Numbered from the stretch's first letter, positions 26,775 to 35,819 are shown. The stretch is DNA of 64,000 bases from CAILDB01 sp049695975 (GCA_049695975.1 JBAVTE010000012.1:73600-137599), one strand, 5' to 3'. Notes: generated from the letters alone by a model not told the origin. Program-made: numbers and translations.

Positions 26775-28718
26775 TTACCATTCTAAATATATTATCTTTT
26801 CTCTATATTCAAAATTCTCCTCTTCTAAGTGCTCATTGTCAATGTCTGCAAAAAATCTCGATGGCATATTGCATTGAAGTGAACCATAAATGGTTCGTGT
26901 TTCAGAATAAGTCAAAAAAAGTTTTTTCTTTGCTCTTGTAATTGCTACATAGAAAAGTCTTCTTTCCTCCTCTTCTTCCTCGGGTGTTCTTTCTGATTTC
27001 CCGACAGGTTGATGAGGAAAGAGGTCTTCTTCAAGCCCAGTAATAAAAATATATTCAAACTCTAGACCTTTTGATGCGTGGACGGTCATTAGTTTTACTG
27101 CATTTTCTTTTTTTTCAAGCGAATCCTGATCTGTGGTAAGCGCCGACTCTTCCAAAAGTTTTTCTATTCCCTCTCCGATTGGCAAATAGTCGTATTTTGT
27201 TGCAAGGGTTGCTAGTTCTTTAATATTTTCTAGTCGTTCTTTTTCTTCCTCTGTTCCATTGATGAGGTCTTTCTCGATTCCACTTTCTTTGATAATAAAT
27301 TTGATCACATCAGAAGGTTTTTCTTCCTCGGACGCCTTTTTTATTTTGCTGAGCAAAATAAAAAAGGCGTCCACCTTCTCTTTTATTCCCTCCGTCAATT
27401 TTTCTTTTTCCCCACCAAAAATCTTCAAAATAGTAACTTTACCTATCCCCCTCGCTGGAACATTTATAATTCTTTTTATATCAGTTAAACTTTCTTGGTT
27501 CAAGGATGCTTTTAAAAAAGCTAAAATATCTTTAATTTCTTTTCTTTCAAAAAATTTTGTACCAAGGACCTGATACGGTGCCCCCTCGGTAAGAAATGCC
27601 TCTTCTATGACTCGTGACTGAAAATTGGCTCTATATAGCACCGCAATCTCATTTGGAACCACGCCCTTTTCTATGAGTTCTTTTGCTTTTCTTGCAATAA
27701 ATCTCGCTTCTTCCACTTCCGTCTTTGCCCTGAGATATGAAACTTTTTCTCCATCAGAATTTTTTGTAAAAAGGTTTTTTTCTTTTCTGATTTTATTTTT
27801 TGAGATGACTTTGTTTGCTACAGTAAGGATCGTTTGTGTGGAACGGTAATTCTGTTCTAATAAAATTACTTTTGCTTTTGGGTAATCTTTTTCAAAATCC
27901 AAAATATTTTGAATGTCTGCTCCACGCCAGCTATAAATATTCTGATCTACATCACCTACCACGCAGATATTTTTGTATTTTTCTGCAAGAAGCTTTACCA
28001 TTCTATATTGAACTTTGTTTGTGTCTTGATATTCATCTATGTGAATATATTTCCATATTTCTTGATATTTTTCGAGAATTTCTTTGTGATTATTTAAAAG
28101 AGAATAAGTTTTTAAAAGTAAGTCATCAAAGTCTAACCCTTTTTCTTCCCTTAGTTTTTGCTCATAGAGTGGCCAGACTTTTGCTACGACTCCTGCAAGG
28201 GTAAAACCTTTTCCTGCAGTTTGAGAGTAATTTTCTGGTGTGTTTGTTTCACTCTTTTCTCTCGAAATAATATTTAAAATTTTCGATGGTTCAAATTGTT
28301 TTGGATCAATATCCAAGTTTTTTAGGATATCTTTTACAATTTTAGTAGAATCGCTTCTGTCTATTATTGAAAAGTTTCTGGTAAGTCCGATGATCCGAGC
28401 ATTTTCCTTTAAAATATGTACACCGAGAGAATGAAATGTGCTGACAAATGGTTTTTCATATGTGTTTATGGGAAAATTTAAACTTTTATCTTCAGACATT
28501 ATCTTTTCTACCCTTTCTTTCATCTCTTTACCGGCTTTGTTTGTAAAAGTTATGGCCAAAATATTGTGTGGAGCCACACCCTCTTTTATCAAATGCAAAA
28601 TTCTGTGAGTGATGGTTTTGGTCTTACCTGCACCGGCACCAGCGATGATCAAAACTGGTCCTTCTGTATACAAAACCGCCTCTTTTTGTTTTTCATTTAA
28701 GCCATTTAGATAATCCAC
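26775..28718 (-). CDS. UvrD/PcrA-type superfamily I DNA helicase
   Basis: 647 residues, a little shorter than typical PcrA (~720) and lacking much of the C-terminal extension. Motifs: LNEKQKEAVL (Q motif), AGAGAGKTKTITHRI (Walker A), HIDEYQDTNKVQY (motif II), VGDVDQNIYSWRGA (III), MTVHASKGLEFEYIFI (V), RRLFYVAITRAKK (VI). A 3'-5' helicase for repair and clearing of DNA-bound proteins. The start is a GTG with TATATT six bases upstream. It is followed directly by rsmA. Confidence 0.93.
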   Translation of the reverse strand: MDYLNGLNEKQKEAVLYTEGPVLIIAGAGAGKTKTITHRILHLIKEGVAPHNILAITFTNKAGKEMKERVEKIMSEDKSLNFPINTYEKPFVSTFHSLGVHILKENARIIGLTRNFSIIDRSDSTKIVKDILKNLDIDPKQFEPSKILNIISREKSETNTPENYSQTAGKGFTLAGVVAKVWPLYEQKLREEKGLDFDDLLLKTYSLLNNHKEILEKYQEIWKYIHIDEYQDTNKVQYRMVKLLAEKYKNICVVGDVDQNIYSWRGADIQNILDFEKDYPKAKVILLEQNYRSTQTILTVANKVISKNKIRKEKNLFTKNSDGEKVSYLRAKTEVEEARFIARKAKELIEKGVVPNEIAVLYRANFQSRVIEEAFLTEGAPYQVLGTKFFERKEIKDILAFLKASLNQESLTDIKRIINVPARGIGKVTILKIFGGEKEKLTEGIKEKVDAFFILLSKIKKASEEEKPSDVIKFIIKESGIEKDLINGTEEEKERLENIKELATLATKYDYLPIGEGIEKLLEESALTTDQDSLEKKENAVKLMTVHASKGLEFEYIFITGLEEDLFPHQPVGKSERTPEEEEEERRLFYVAITRAKKKLFLTYSETRTIYGSLQCNMPSRFFADIDNEHLEEENFEYREKIIYLEW

Positions 28719-28780
28719 CGTGAAAATATATCACACTTATGTAAAAAGCCGAAAAAATCCAGCTTTTGAAACCGGTCTAA

Positions 28781-28866
28781 GGAAACTAACAGAGGAACGG
28801 GATACTTTTTGAACGATTTAGCGTAGCTATTAGTGTGAAAAGTATCCCGCCCGTTTGTTAGTTTCC
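28781..28866. repeat. Long hairpin in the uvrD / M23 divergent region (loop-core copy 3, minimal)
   Basis: Arms GGAAACTAACA...GGGATACTTTT and AAAAGTATCCC...TGTTAGTTTCC pair over nearly 30 bp. The loop starts GAAC, as in the other members, and contains TAGCGTAGCTA instead of the full core. It lies between divergent genes, so it is not a gene-end terminator. Confidence 0.65.
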
Positions 28867-29117
28867 CCTTTTCACTTATCCACACCCCCCACATTTGTCA
28901 GTTGACTTGACCGTCCTAGGGTGTATCATTATTAGTAACCCTGAAATTACAGAAAATGCGAAATAATGGCTAATCAGAGCCATTAAATAGTTCAGACAGG
29001 CAGAAAACCCTTAATTTATCGGCTTATTTCTTACAATTACCATAAAAATGATCATCGGGCCACTGATTGCAGTTCCTATGATTCTAAAATAACCTTATTT
29101 ATAGACACATATATCAA
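28867..29117. other. Intergenic region without a recognised gene
   Basis: No credible ORF or tRNA. It contains a perfect DnaA box TTATCCACA at 28876-28884 followed by a C run, then AT-rich sequence leading to the LysM/M23 gene. Nothing else identified. Confidence 0.5.
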
Positions 29118-29133
29118 ATGGTTTGGTGCTGTT

Positions 29134-30177
29134 TTGTTGCTTGTTTCTATATTTTTTTCTAATCCATATCCTGCTCATGCCGGACTTTTTTCTTTTATTA
29201 ATAAAGTTTTCTCTGGAATCAATACCGAAGCTGTGGCCTATGATTCAGTTTCCCAAGATTTGTCTTCCAGTTCTTCGATTATATCATCTCCATCTTCAGA
29301 TTCCTCCTCTGTTTTGGATAGTTGTAATTTCGTCAATTCAGATGCACAAAGGACCGCTGCTATAAATATAGTTGGTGGTGACTCTCTTATTTCCGAAAAT
29401 GGCCCAGTAGGAACATTTGCTAATGTAAATAATTCACAAAATTTTGGTCAGATTAGTCTATATGTTGTGAGACAAAATGACACGCTGTCTTCCATAGGAC
29501 AAATGTTTGGAGTATCAGCAAATACTATCGTTTGGGCCAACAATTTAACTAGTAAAACATTAAAGCTTGGTCAGCAACTTGTTATTTTGCCTGTTTCAGG
29601 AATTACACATACCGTTACAAAAGGTGAAACATTAAAGAGTATTACGAAAAAATATGGTGGTGATATAGACGAAATTATTCAATTTAATGATCTTGATAGA
29701 AATGATCCTCTTGCAATCGGACAAAAAATTATTATTCCCGACGGTGAAGGTTCAGTGGTCTCAACACCTTCAAAATCTAGTTCAAGTGCAGGAGCAAGCA
29801 AGCTTATTGCAGGTTACGGTGGGCCAGATTGTGGTAGTTACTTTATGAGACCTCTCATTGGTGGTAGAAGGACACAGAGTTTGCATGGTTATAATGCCAT
29901 TGATATTGCCACACCTGTCGGAACTCCAGTTCTCGCTTCTGCTTCTGGACAGGTTATTATTGCTAAAATGGGAGGATGGAATGGTGGCTATGGAAGTTAT
30001 ATTGTTATATCACACGACAATGGCGCGCAGACGGTTTATGGTCACTTAAGCTATGTAAATGTTTCTGTGGGTGAAACTGTCGCACAAGGTCAAGCTATCG
30101 GTTCATCTGGAAATACCGGAAAATCTACCGGTCCTCACCTTCACTTCGAAATCCGAGGTGCCAAGAATCCGTTTTAG
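29134..30177 (+). CDS. Secreted LysM-M23 peptidoglycan hydrolase
   Basis: 347 residues from a TTG start. No in-frame ATG exists and the frame stays open upstream, so the true start is uncertain. A hydrophobic signal (LLVSIFFSNPYPAHA) leads to a Ser-rich stretch. Two LysM modules follow: YVVRQNDTLSSIGQMFGVSANTIVWANN and HTVTKGETLKSITKKYGGDIDEIIQFND. The C-terminal M23 (LytM) metallopeptidase has HGYNAIDIATPVGTPVLASASG (first HxxxD) and GPHLHFEI (HxH). It cuts peptide cross-links of the wall. It converges on comM. Confidence 0.9.
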   Translation: MLLVSIFFSNPYPAHAGLFSFINKVFSGINTEAVAYDSVSQDLSSSSSIISSPSSDSSSVLDSCNFVNSDAQRTAAINIVGGDSLISENGPVGTFANVNNSQNFGQISLYVVRQNDTLSSIGQMFGVSANTIVWANNLTSKTLKLGQQLVILPVSGITHTVTKGETLKSITKKYGGDIDEIIQFNDLDRNDPLAIGQKIIIPDGEGSVVSTPSKSSSSAGASKLIAGYGGPDCGSYFMRPLIGGRRTQSLHGYNAIDIATPVGTPVLASASGQVIIAKMGGWNGGYGSYIVISHDNGAQTVYGHLSYVNVSVGETVAQGQAIGSSGNTGKSTGPHLHFEIRGAKNPF

Positions 30178-30179
30178 TT

Positions 30180-30310
30180 AAAAACAAAATTTTCGTAGCA
30201 AAGTGCTTTTGAACATCCTTGGGAGTCGCGACTGGAGACGGACAGAGAAAATTTTTTGCAAAAAATTTTCGTGATGGTCAAAAGCATTTTGTGGAGGGAG
30301 TTTTTGTTTC
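30180..30310. terminator. Bidirectional terminator carrying the loop core (copy 4)
   Basis: Outer arms (AAAAAC... and ...GTTTTT; TGCTTTTGA pairing with TCAAAAGCA) lie between the convergent M23 and comM genes. The loop reads GAACATCCTTGGGAGTCGCG, then ACTGGAGACGGACAGAG and an AAAATTTTTTGCAAAAAATTTT hairpin with GTGATGG after it. It is near-identical to the copy at 56.4 kb although the outer arms differ. Confidence 0.8.
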
Positions 30311-30319
30311 AGTTTTTTC

Positions 30320-31879
30320 TTAAGAGAAATAGTTTTTTGGACGATATTGGAGGGCCTCGAGGATGTGAGTGTTTTTCACATCAGAACTTTTTTCTAGGTC
30401 GGCAATGGTGCGAGCGAGCTTGATGACTCTGTGATAGGCACGAGCGGAAAGACCTAGGCGGGTTGCAGAATTTTTCAGGGTCTGGATCGCCTCATCTGTC
30501 ACATTTGCGAGCTTCAGTATTTCCTTGGCGGACATTTCACTATTTGTTTTTCTTTTGCTATTGCCGAATCTTTTTTCCTGAATTTTTCTTGCTTCTTTTA
30601 CTCGGTTTTTAATTTTTTCTGTTTCCTTTGACAAAGTTTTCTCACCGAGCTTTTCATAATCCACCTGTGCGACTTCTACCCACATATCTATGCGGTCAAT
30701 TATTGGGCCAGATATTTTTTTTTGATATCTTGTGATGTCTGTCGGTCTACAAATGCATTCTTTTGTCTTCGAACCGAAGTTACCGCAAGAGCATGGGTTC
30801 ATAGATGCTATCAGAATAAAATTAGCAGGAAAATTTTCTGTGCCTTTCGCTCTTGATATACTTATTTCTCTTTCCTCAAGCGGTTCTCGGAGTGATTCCA
30901 AAACTTTTCTATCAAACTCAGGAAATTCATCTAAAAATAATACTCCGCCATGTGCTAGTGTGACTTCTCCGGGTTTGGGAGTGGAGCCACCGCCGACGAT
31001 GGATACATATGAAGCCGTGTGATGAGGATTTCTGATCGGCGGGCTTGATATGAGGTCGTCTTTCAGTGATCCAGCGACAGAATGAATGGAAGTTATTTCT
31101 AAAATTTCATCAAAAGAGAGTGGTGGAAGAATATGTCGGAATGCTTTTGCGAGCATTGTTTTTCCCGTGCCTGGAGGGCCAAACATAGCGATGTTGTGTC
31201 TGCCTGCGGCGGCGATCTCCAGTCCCCTTTTTGCCGTTTCCTGACCTTTTATGTCTGCAAAATCTATAAGTGTCTCATCTTCAACGATTTTAATTTCTGT
31301 TTTTGTCTGGGCGATAATTTTTTTTGGTAAAATTTTCACCTCTTCCCCTTCTTTTGTCTCTTTTGTATTTATATGTGCAATTATTTCTGAAAGTTTATTT
31401 GCACCAAAAATTTTGATGCCATCTATGAGTGCTCCCTCCACGGCATTTTCTTTTGGTAGAAAAATTTCTTTGAAACCTTTTCTTTTTGCTTCAGCAACTA
31501 TTGGCAAAACCCCGCTTATCCTTCGAAGCATACCATCGAGAGAAAGTTCTCCGATGAAAAGTATTTTTTCCGGATTAAAACTGATTTCATCACTTGCGAG
31601 AAGGTATGCAATAGCCATAGCTGTATCAAATCGTGGCCCTTCTTTCTTGATATCCGCAGGAGCGAGAGAAATAACTATTTTTTGATTTTTATTTTTTGGT
31701 GATTTGAAACCACTATTTTTTACTGAAGCGGAAATTCTGTCTTTGGATTCATCTATTGCCTTGTCGGGAAGTCCCACAATAGAAAAAGAATGCAAACCCT
31801 TGGAAAGATCCACTTCCACATCAATTATTTTGGCACCCAAACCTACGGTTTGGGCGCTGTAAACTTTTGCAAAGCTCAT
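30320..31879 (-). CDS. comM: YifB/ComM family AAA+ ATPase (Mg-chelatase-like)
   Basis: 519 residues. The N-terminal LonC-like domain begins VYSAQTVGLGAKIIDVEVDLSKGL. The AAA+ module has GPPGTGKTMLAKAF (Walker A), GVLFLDEFPEF (Walker B) and MNPCSCGNFGS. The C-terminal Mg-chelatase part has LSARAYHRVIKLARTIADL. ComM helicases promote branch migration during natural transformation. It is a plausible part of DNA uptake, although the window shows no competence pilus genes. Confidence 0.93.
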   Translation of the reverse strand: MSFAKVYSAQTVGLGAKIIDVEVDLSKGLHSFSIVGLPDKAIDESKDRISASVKNSGFKSPKNKNQKIVISLAPADIKKEGPRFDTAMAIAYLLASDEISFNPEKILFIGELSLDGMLRRISGVLPIVAEAKRKGFKEIFLPKENAVEGALIDGIKIFGANKLSEIIAHINTKETKEGEEVKILPKKIIAQTKTEIKIVEDETLIDFADIKGQETAKRGLEIAAAGRHNIAMFGPPGTGKTMLAKAFRHILPPLSFDEILEITSIHSVAGSLKDDLISSPPIRNPHHTASYVSIVGGGSTPKPGEVTLAHGGVLFLDEFPEFDRKVLESLREPLEEREISISRAKGTENFPANFILIASMNPCSCGNFGSKTKECICRPTDITRYQKKISGPIIDRIDMWVEVAQVDYEKLGEKTLSKETEKIKNRVKEARKIQEKRFGNSKRKTNSEMSAKEILKLANVTDEAIQTLKNSATRLGLSARAYHRVIKLARTIADLEKSSDVKNTHILEALQYRPKNYFS

Positions 31880-31952
31880 TTATTATCCTAATTTATGCGG
31901 CTTTTTTGTTTTTAAACTTCCCCAATTTTCACAGTAATGACATCAAGAAGCG

Positions 31953-32309
31953 TTATTTTGCATGTTTTATACAAGTACTTGCGGAAGGATTTACTTCCAA
32001 TCTTTTTTCTGGAATCTCTTCGCCACAGACACTGCATTTTCCATAAGTTCCATCCTCAATAGATTTGAGGGCATTTTTTATTTCATTAAAACTGATTTCT
32101 AGCTCTTTTGCAATCCCGGAGTTATTTTCAAATCCTTCTATTACATCTGCGGCATCATTTGGATCTGGATTGTCTATTTCGGTATCGTCAGGAATGGCTT
32201 CCCAGTCGTTAGGGTTTGAAGGATTTTTTCTGGCGACGGTATTGAGCTCTGCTTCAACTAGTTTCAACTCTTCTTCCAATTTATTTTTAAAATGTATTGT
32301 GTTTATCAT
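31953..32309 (-). CDS. DksA/TraR-type zinc-finger protein
   Basis: 118 residues, helical coiled coil followed by YGKCSVCGEEIPEKRLEVNPSASTCIKHAK. The family normally has CxxC...CxxC; here the last ligand pair is CIKH, so the site is C3H. DPNDAADVIE in the middle fits the acidic coiled-coil tip region of DksA-like proteins that act on RNA polymerase. TATAAT lies six bases before the ATG (32316-32321), so it is probably leaderless. Confidence 0.85.
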   Translation of the reverse strand: MINTIHFKNKLEEELKLVEAELNTVARKNPSNPNDWEAIPDDTEIDNPDPNDAADVIEGFENNSGIAKELEISFNEIKNALKSIEDGTYGKCSVCGEEIPEKRLEVNPSASTCIKHAK

Positions 32310-32346
32310 AATAGAATTATATCAGAGGAGAAAAACTATACAAGGA

Positions 32347-33855
32347 CTATTTTACCCAATGTCTTTTCCTTATCTCCACGATCTCTTTTCCTTCCTCTAC
32401 TTCTTTTTTTGCCTTACCTTCTTTACCGATTTTTTCCAAATCTTTCAGCGGAAGTTTTATGAAGTCTTTTGCTCTGTCTTCAAGGTATTCCTCGGTGTTT
32501 AATTTTGGATTATCCAGCACTTCTTCTAAGAGAGCGTGCAAGACAAAGCCGATTTTTGGCCCAGGCTTTTCCTCAGTCACTTCCATTATTTTTTTGCCAT
32601 CGATTTTCAGCATTCCCACAGATATCGGATCTCTCATTGCTTCTTCTATCATTGCCATATATTTTCGTAGACGGTAGGGATCTTCTTTTGGTCTGCCCAT
32701 CCCTATTCTGTCGCAAGTACGAAGTTCTATGAGGTCCCAGATATTTTCTTTGCCTACATGTGAGATGATTCTTCGCACAGCCGATAATGTAATTTGTTCT
32801 GTATCCGAGAAAAACATATGATATCGCACGAGCTTTGTAGTTTTTTCTATAATTTTTTTTGAAAATCTTAAGTTTTCGAGAATTTTTTCTGTCATTCTTC
32901 CACTTACCACATCGTGTCCGTAAAAAGTCCATTTTTCACCATCTAATCCAGATCTTCTAGATTTTGGTTTACCAATGTCATGTAAAAGCGCTGCGAGCCG
33001 TATCTCTAAGGCGAGATTTTTATCTGCTGAATGTTGCAAACTTCTGAGAGAATGTTCCCAAACATCATAAATATGAGAGCCCTTTTGCTCAATGCTTACT
33101 GTTTTTTCAAGTTCAGGAATAATATATTTTAAAATATCAAGTTCATAACATTTCAAAATTCCTTTCATTGGAGTTTGCGACATTATTATTTTTACAAATT
33201 CATCGCGGATTCTTTCTTTTGAAATATTTTTCAAAAATTCATGATTTTTTCTTACAGATTCCTCTGTTTTTTTTTCCATCTTGAAACCAATGTAGTTTGC
33301 GATTCGAACAGCACGAAGAATTCGAAGTCCGTCTTCTCCAAATCTTTCATCTGGTTCCCCTACCGTTTTTACTATTTTATCAGCGAGGTCTTCTTGTCCT
33401 TTATATAAATCAGTGAGATGTCCTTGATAGGTTTCTGTTTTTTTATCAAATTTTTCTAGAGTTAGTGCGATAGCATTTATGGTAAAATCTCTTCTTTTTA
33501 AATCATCTTCTAGTTTTTGACTGAAAATTACGCTATCTGGTCTGCGATTATCAGAATATTCTGATTCCAGACGATATGGAGTCACTTCAATTACCCTCAC
33601 CTTTTCATTTTTTGTCTCTTCATTTACTACGCCTACCGTGCCATAGGTATTTTCATAAAATGTTTTTGGAAATGTTGCAATGATTTGTTCGGGAGTTGCG
33701 TTTGTTGTAATATCCCAGTCATTTGCCTCTATGTTGAGCAAAATATCTCTCACGCATCCACCGACCAAATAAGCTTGAAAGCCAGCTTTTTTAAGTTTTT
33801 CTGATACTTCCCAGACTTCTGTTGGTATGTTTTTAAATTCTTGTAATTTATTCAC
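32347..33855 (-). CDS. cca: CCA-adding tRNA nucleotidyltransferase
   Basis: 502 residues. The polymerase beta-type head shows AYLVGGCVRDILL, NDWDITTNATPEQI and RRDFTINAIAL. An HD domain with LAALLHDIGKPKSRR follows, as in bifunctional CCA enzymes with phosphohydrolase activity. It adds or repairs the 3' CCA. This fits the tRNA genes of the window, several of which clearly lack an encoded CCA. A GTG start with TAAAAT six bases upstream suggests a leaderless message. Confidence 0.95.
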   Translation of the reverse strand: MNKLQEFKNIPTEVWEVSEKLKKAGFQAYLVGGCVRDILLNIEANDWDITTNATPEQIIATFPKTFYENTYGTVGVVNEETKNEKVRVIEVTPYRLESEYSDNRRPDSVIFSQKLEDDLKRRDFTINAIALTLEKFDKKTETYQGHLTDLYKGQEDLADKIVKTVGEPDERFGEDGLRILRAVRIANYIGFKMEKKTEESVRKNHEFLKNISKERIRDEFVKIIMSQTPMKGILKCYELDILKYIIPELEKTVSIEQKGSHIYDVWEHSLRSLQHSADKNLALEIRLAALLHDIGKPKSRRSGLDGEKWTFYGHDVVSGRMTEKILENLRFSKKIIEKTTKLVRYHMFFSDTEQITLSAVRRIISHVGKENIWDLIELRTCDRIGMGRPKEDPYRLRKYMAMIEEAMRDPISVGMLKIDGKKIMEVTEEKPGPKIGFVLHALLEEVLDNPKLNTEEYLEDRAKDFIKLPLKDLEKIGKEGKAKKEVEEGKEIVEIRKRHWVK

Positions 33856-33914
33856 TTTACTATTTTATTATATTTTTTGATTTTTAGCGAATTTAGCGTA
33901 TGATTGCTTGTATT

Positions 33915-33986
33915 GCCCTCGTGGTGAAATGGATATCACAACGGTCTTCGGAACCGTTGTTGCGGGTTCGATTCCTGCCGAGGGCA
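33915..33986 (+). tRNA. tRNA-Arg (TCG)
   Basis: Acceptor GCCCTCG pairs CGAGGGC; D stem GTGA/TCAC; anticodon stem ACGGT/ACCGT with loop CTTCGGA (anticodon TCG); T stem GCGGG/CCTGC with loop TTCGATT. Discriminator A; CCA not encoded. No inverted T-arm is seen downstream, unlike several other tRNAs here. Confidence 0.95.
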
Positions 33987-34295
33987 CATGCATATGAGGT
34001 CTCGGAATTTAAAAAGTATTTGTCCAAATTATTAACCGAAAGTCGCATCACTCACTATTATACTTATCCGAAGACACCAAAAATGAATAACCTTTGTGGA
34101 ATTTTTAATTGTACTATTCAGTAAGAGTTTGTGTACTGACTTTTCTTGTTCAATACCGGACGCCCACACTCGTCACTTGGATTAATTTCTTCTTTGGGGT
34201 ATATTTGTAATCAATTATCAGTCGAGTGCAAAATAGATGGGTTATTCACATTATTTTGTTTTTTTTATTTTTCGTGTATAATGTCTGATGTAAAC
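33987..34295. other. Spacer between two tRNA genes with a tRNA-Gly promoter
   Basis: No gene seen. TATAAT at 34277-34282 (GTGTATAATG) lies 13 bases before tRNA-Gly and is its likely -10 box. The rest is AT-rich without recognisable structure. Confidence 0.5.
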
Positions 34296-34366
34296 GCGGG
34301 CGTAGTTTAACGGTAGAACTAGTCCTTGCCAAGGATTGGGTTCGGGTTCGATTCCCGGCGCCCGCA
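34296..34366 (+). tRNA. tRNA-Gly (GCC)
   Basis: Acceptor GCGGGCG pairs CGCCCGC; anticodon loop TTGCCAA (GCC) on stem AGTCC/GGATT; T stem CGGG with TTCGATT loop. Discriminator A, no encoded CCA. Its 3' end is built into the following terminator stem. Confidence 0.95.
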
Positions 34367-34407
34367 CAATTAGAAAACCTCCCTTTTGGGAGGTTTTCTA
34401 ATTGTGC
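34364..34407 (+). terminator. tRNA-Gly terminator overlapping the tRNA 3' end
   Basis: A perfect 20-bp stem (34364-34383 with 34388-34407, loop TTTT). The 5' arm begins GCAC, which is the last two acceptor bases, the discriminator and one more base, so hairpin formation competes with the mature acceptor end. Confidence 0.8.
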
Positions 34408-34415
34408 AAAAGAAA

Positions 34416-34450
34416 ATGCAAATTTATTTGCATTCGTCCGGGAATCAAAC
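34416..34450 (+). repeat. Inserted hairpin plus antisense T-arm of tRNA-Gly
   Basis: ATGCAAAT-TT-ATTTGCAT (34416-34433) is followed by TCCGGGAATCAAAC (34437-34450). The latter is complementary to the tRNA-Gly T-arm with one mismatch. It shows the same layout as the Lys and Arg trailers: antisense acceptor tail, hairpin, antisense T-arm. Confidence 0.7.
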
Positions 34451-35056
34451 GGCTGAGTAATGTTTTTTAAAAAGAAAATATACGAATGAGTTGGTATCCA
34501 GACAAAGTTTGTCAGTGAAACTTTAGTCGAGAGAGTTTTTACCACGCTCGCAGTCAACCTAATACTGAATTTTCCTAAAAGCCACCAAAAATTAAAAGGA
34601 CAAATAATAAACATAAGTAAAGGAACTTGCCAATCCCCTGTTTTGGGAAACGCTTATTATATAGAGCTGCTTTTGTGAAACATGTGGATAACTGTGTGAA
34701 TATGTTGATTAAAGACAGATTGTGGTTTGTCTAAGAATGTGACGAAATTTTCTGAGTCTTTTACAAAATATGCCTATAAATATGAGGTATTTCATTAAAG
34801 ACCCGTCCTAGTAATGTCCTTATTTTGTAGTATTACTTTGTCAATAGGTCGATTATATAAATGAAGTGTTTCTAAGTAACATTTTATACAAATGTTACAC
34901 ATGAAATGAAATTCGTAATTTTTAGCTAAAAAATATACACAATTCTTTCATTTTAAATATTTTTTGAATTTTTCATTAATATACTCAAATATTGCGAACA
35001 TTTGATGTGTTCTTGTGTATTTATGATATTTATATATAATATATTCATTAATTGGG
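34451..35056. other. 600-bp AT-rich region without a recognised gene
   Basis: No convincing ORF. It contains a perfect DnaA box on the minus strand (TGTGGATAA, 34683-34691) and a dyad GTAACATT...AATGTTAC (34876-34898) that could be an operator about 160 bp before yraN. Otherwise featureless. Confidence 0.5.
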
Positions 35057-35470
35057 ATGGCAAAACATAATGAGTTAGGACAAATAGGTGAGGAAATAGC
35101 CTGTAAGTTTCTCGTGAAACAGGGGTTTAGTGTTATTTGTCGGAATTATCTTAAAAAATACGGAGAAATTGACATAATCGCTGAAAAACAAGGGAAAATC
35201 CATTTTGTTGAGGTAAAAAGCGTTTCGTGTGAAACTGTTGGCAATGTTTCATCTTCAGAAGTGTCAGATAAGTATGAAAAGGGTGGTTTTAGGCCAGAAG
35301 ACAATCTACACCCACAGAAAATTAAACGATTAAGCCGAGTTATTCAGGCATATTTGCTTGAAATGGATGTTTCAGATGAAACAGAATGGCAGGTGGATGT
35401 CCTATGTGTGTATGTTTCTATGATTAAAAGGGTGGGGAGGGTAAAGATGTTGGAGGATATAATACTGTAG
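35057..35470 (+). CDS. yraN: YraN/UPF0102 family nuclease-like protein
   Basis: 137 residues. LGQIGEEIACKFLVKQGFSVICRNYLKKYGEIDIIAE and IHFVEVKSV carry the restriction-endonuclease-like core (E...GEIDII...FVEVK) of UPF0102. The family is proposed to act in DNA processing or recombination. It stands alone between two noncoding regions. A Lys-rich loop with an extra Ser/Glu segment lies between the core strands. Confidence 0.9.
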   Translation: MAKHNELGQIGEEIACKFLVKQGFSVICRNYLKKYGEIDIIAEKQGKIHFVEVKSVSCETVGNVSSSEVSDKYEKGGFRPEDNLHPQKIKRLSRVIQAYLLEMDVSDETEWQVDVLCVYVSMIKRVGRVKMLEDIIL

Positions 35471-35514
35471 GATCTCCGGAGGCGAAGCCTTCGTAAGAAA
35501 ATTAATTTTCCAAC

Positions 35515-35765
35515 AAAAAACCGCCTGAAACAAATTGGTTCAGGCGGCGAAAGCGAACGCTGAGCAAGACATCATTTCTGCATCTACGCCCCGAGAGACA
35601 TAAGTGTCCCCAAATATAGAGGCAAATGCATTGAGCACAAAATAAGATCTAACTAAGCAAACCTTTCTGAGGTTGTACACACCTCTTGGAAAGAACAATC
35701 GTGGTCATAATGGTGATAAGGAGATTTGATTTGAGTTACAAAATACAATCACCTAACGACCTCTA
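35515..35765 (-). ncRNA. Candidate structured ncRNA, minus-strand unit
   Basis: On the minus strand, TTTACA (35796-35801), an 18-bp spacer and TATAAT (35772-35777) start a ~250-nt unit with no ORF. It ends in an intrinsic terminator, CCGCCTGAACC paired with GTTTCAGGCGG (35521-35547) plus a T run. Internal stems include ATCACC/GGTGAT extended by GACC/GGTC (35703-35717 with 35748-35762) and GAGGT/ACCTC (35669-35685). I found no motif of RNase P RNA, tmRNA or SRP RNA; 6S RNA cannot be excluded. Confidence 0.6.
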
Positions 35766-35810
35766 CCTGCTATTATACTATTTTAATAAAAGACATGTAA
35801 AGGACACACC

Positions 35811-35819
35811 TGTGGATAA
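35811..35819 (-). promoter_or_regulatory. DnaA box between the divergent RNA promoters
   Basis: TGTGGATAA (minus TTATCCACA) lies between the -35 boxes of the two divergent structured units. Confidence 0.4.

Noticed and set aside
34246..34614. 122-aa minus-strand ORF over tRNA-Gly
   Set aside because: It contains the antisense translation of the tRNA (GAGNRTRTQ-like) and has no other support.
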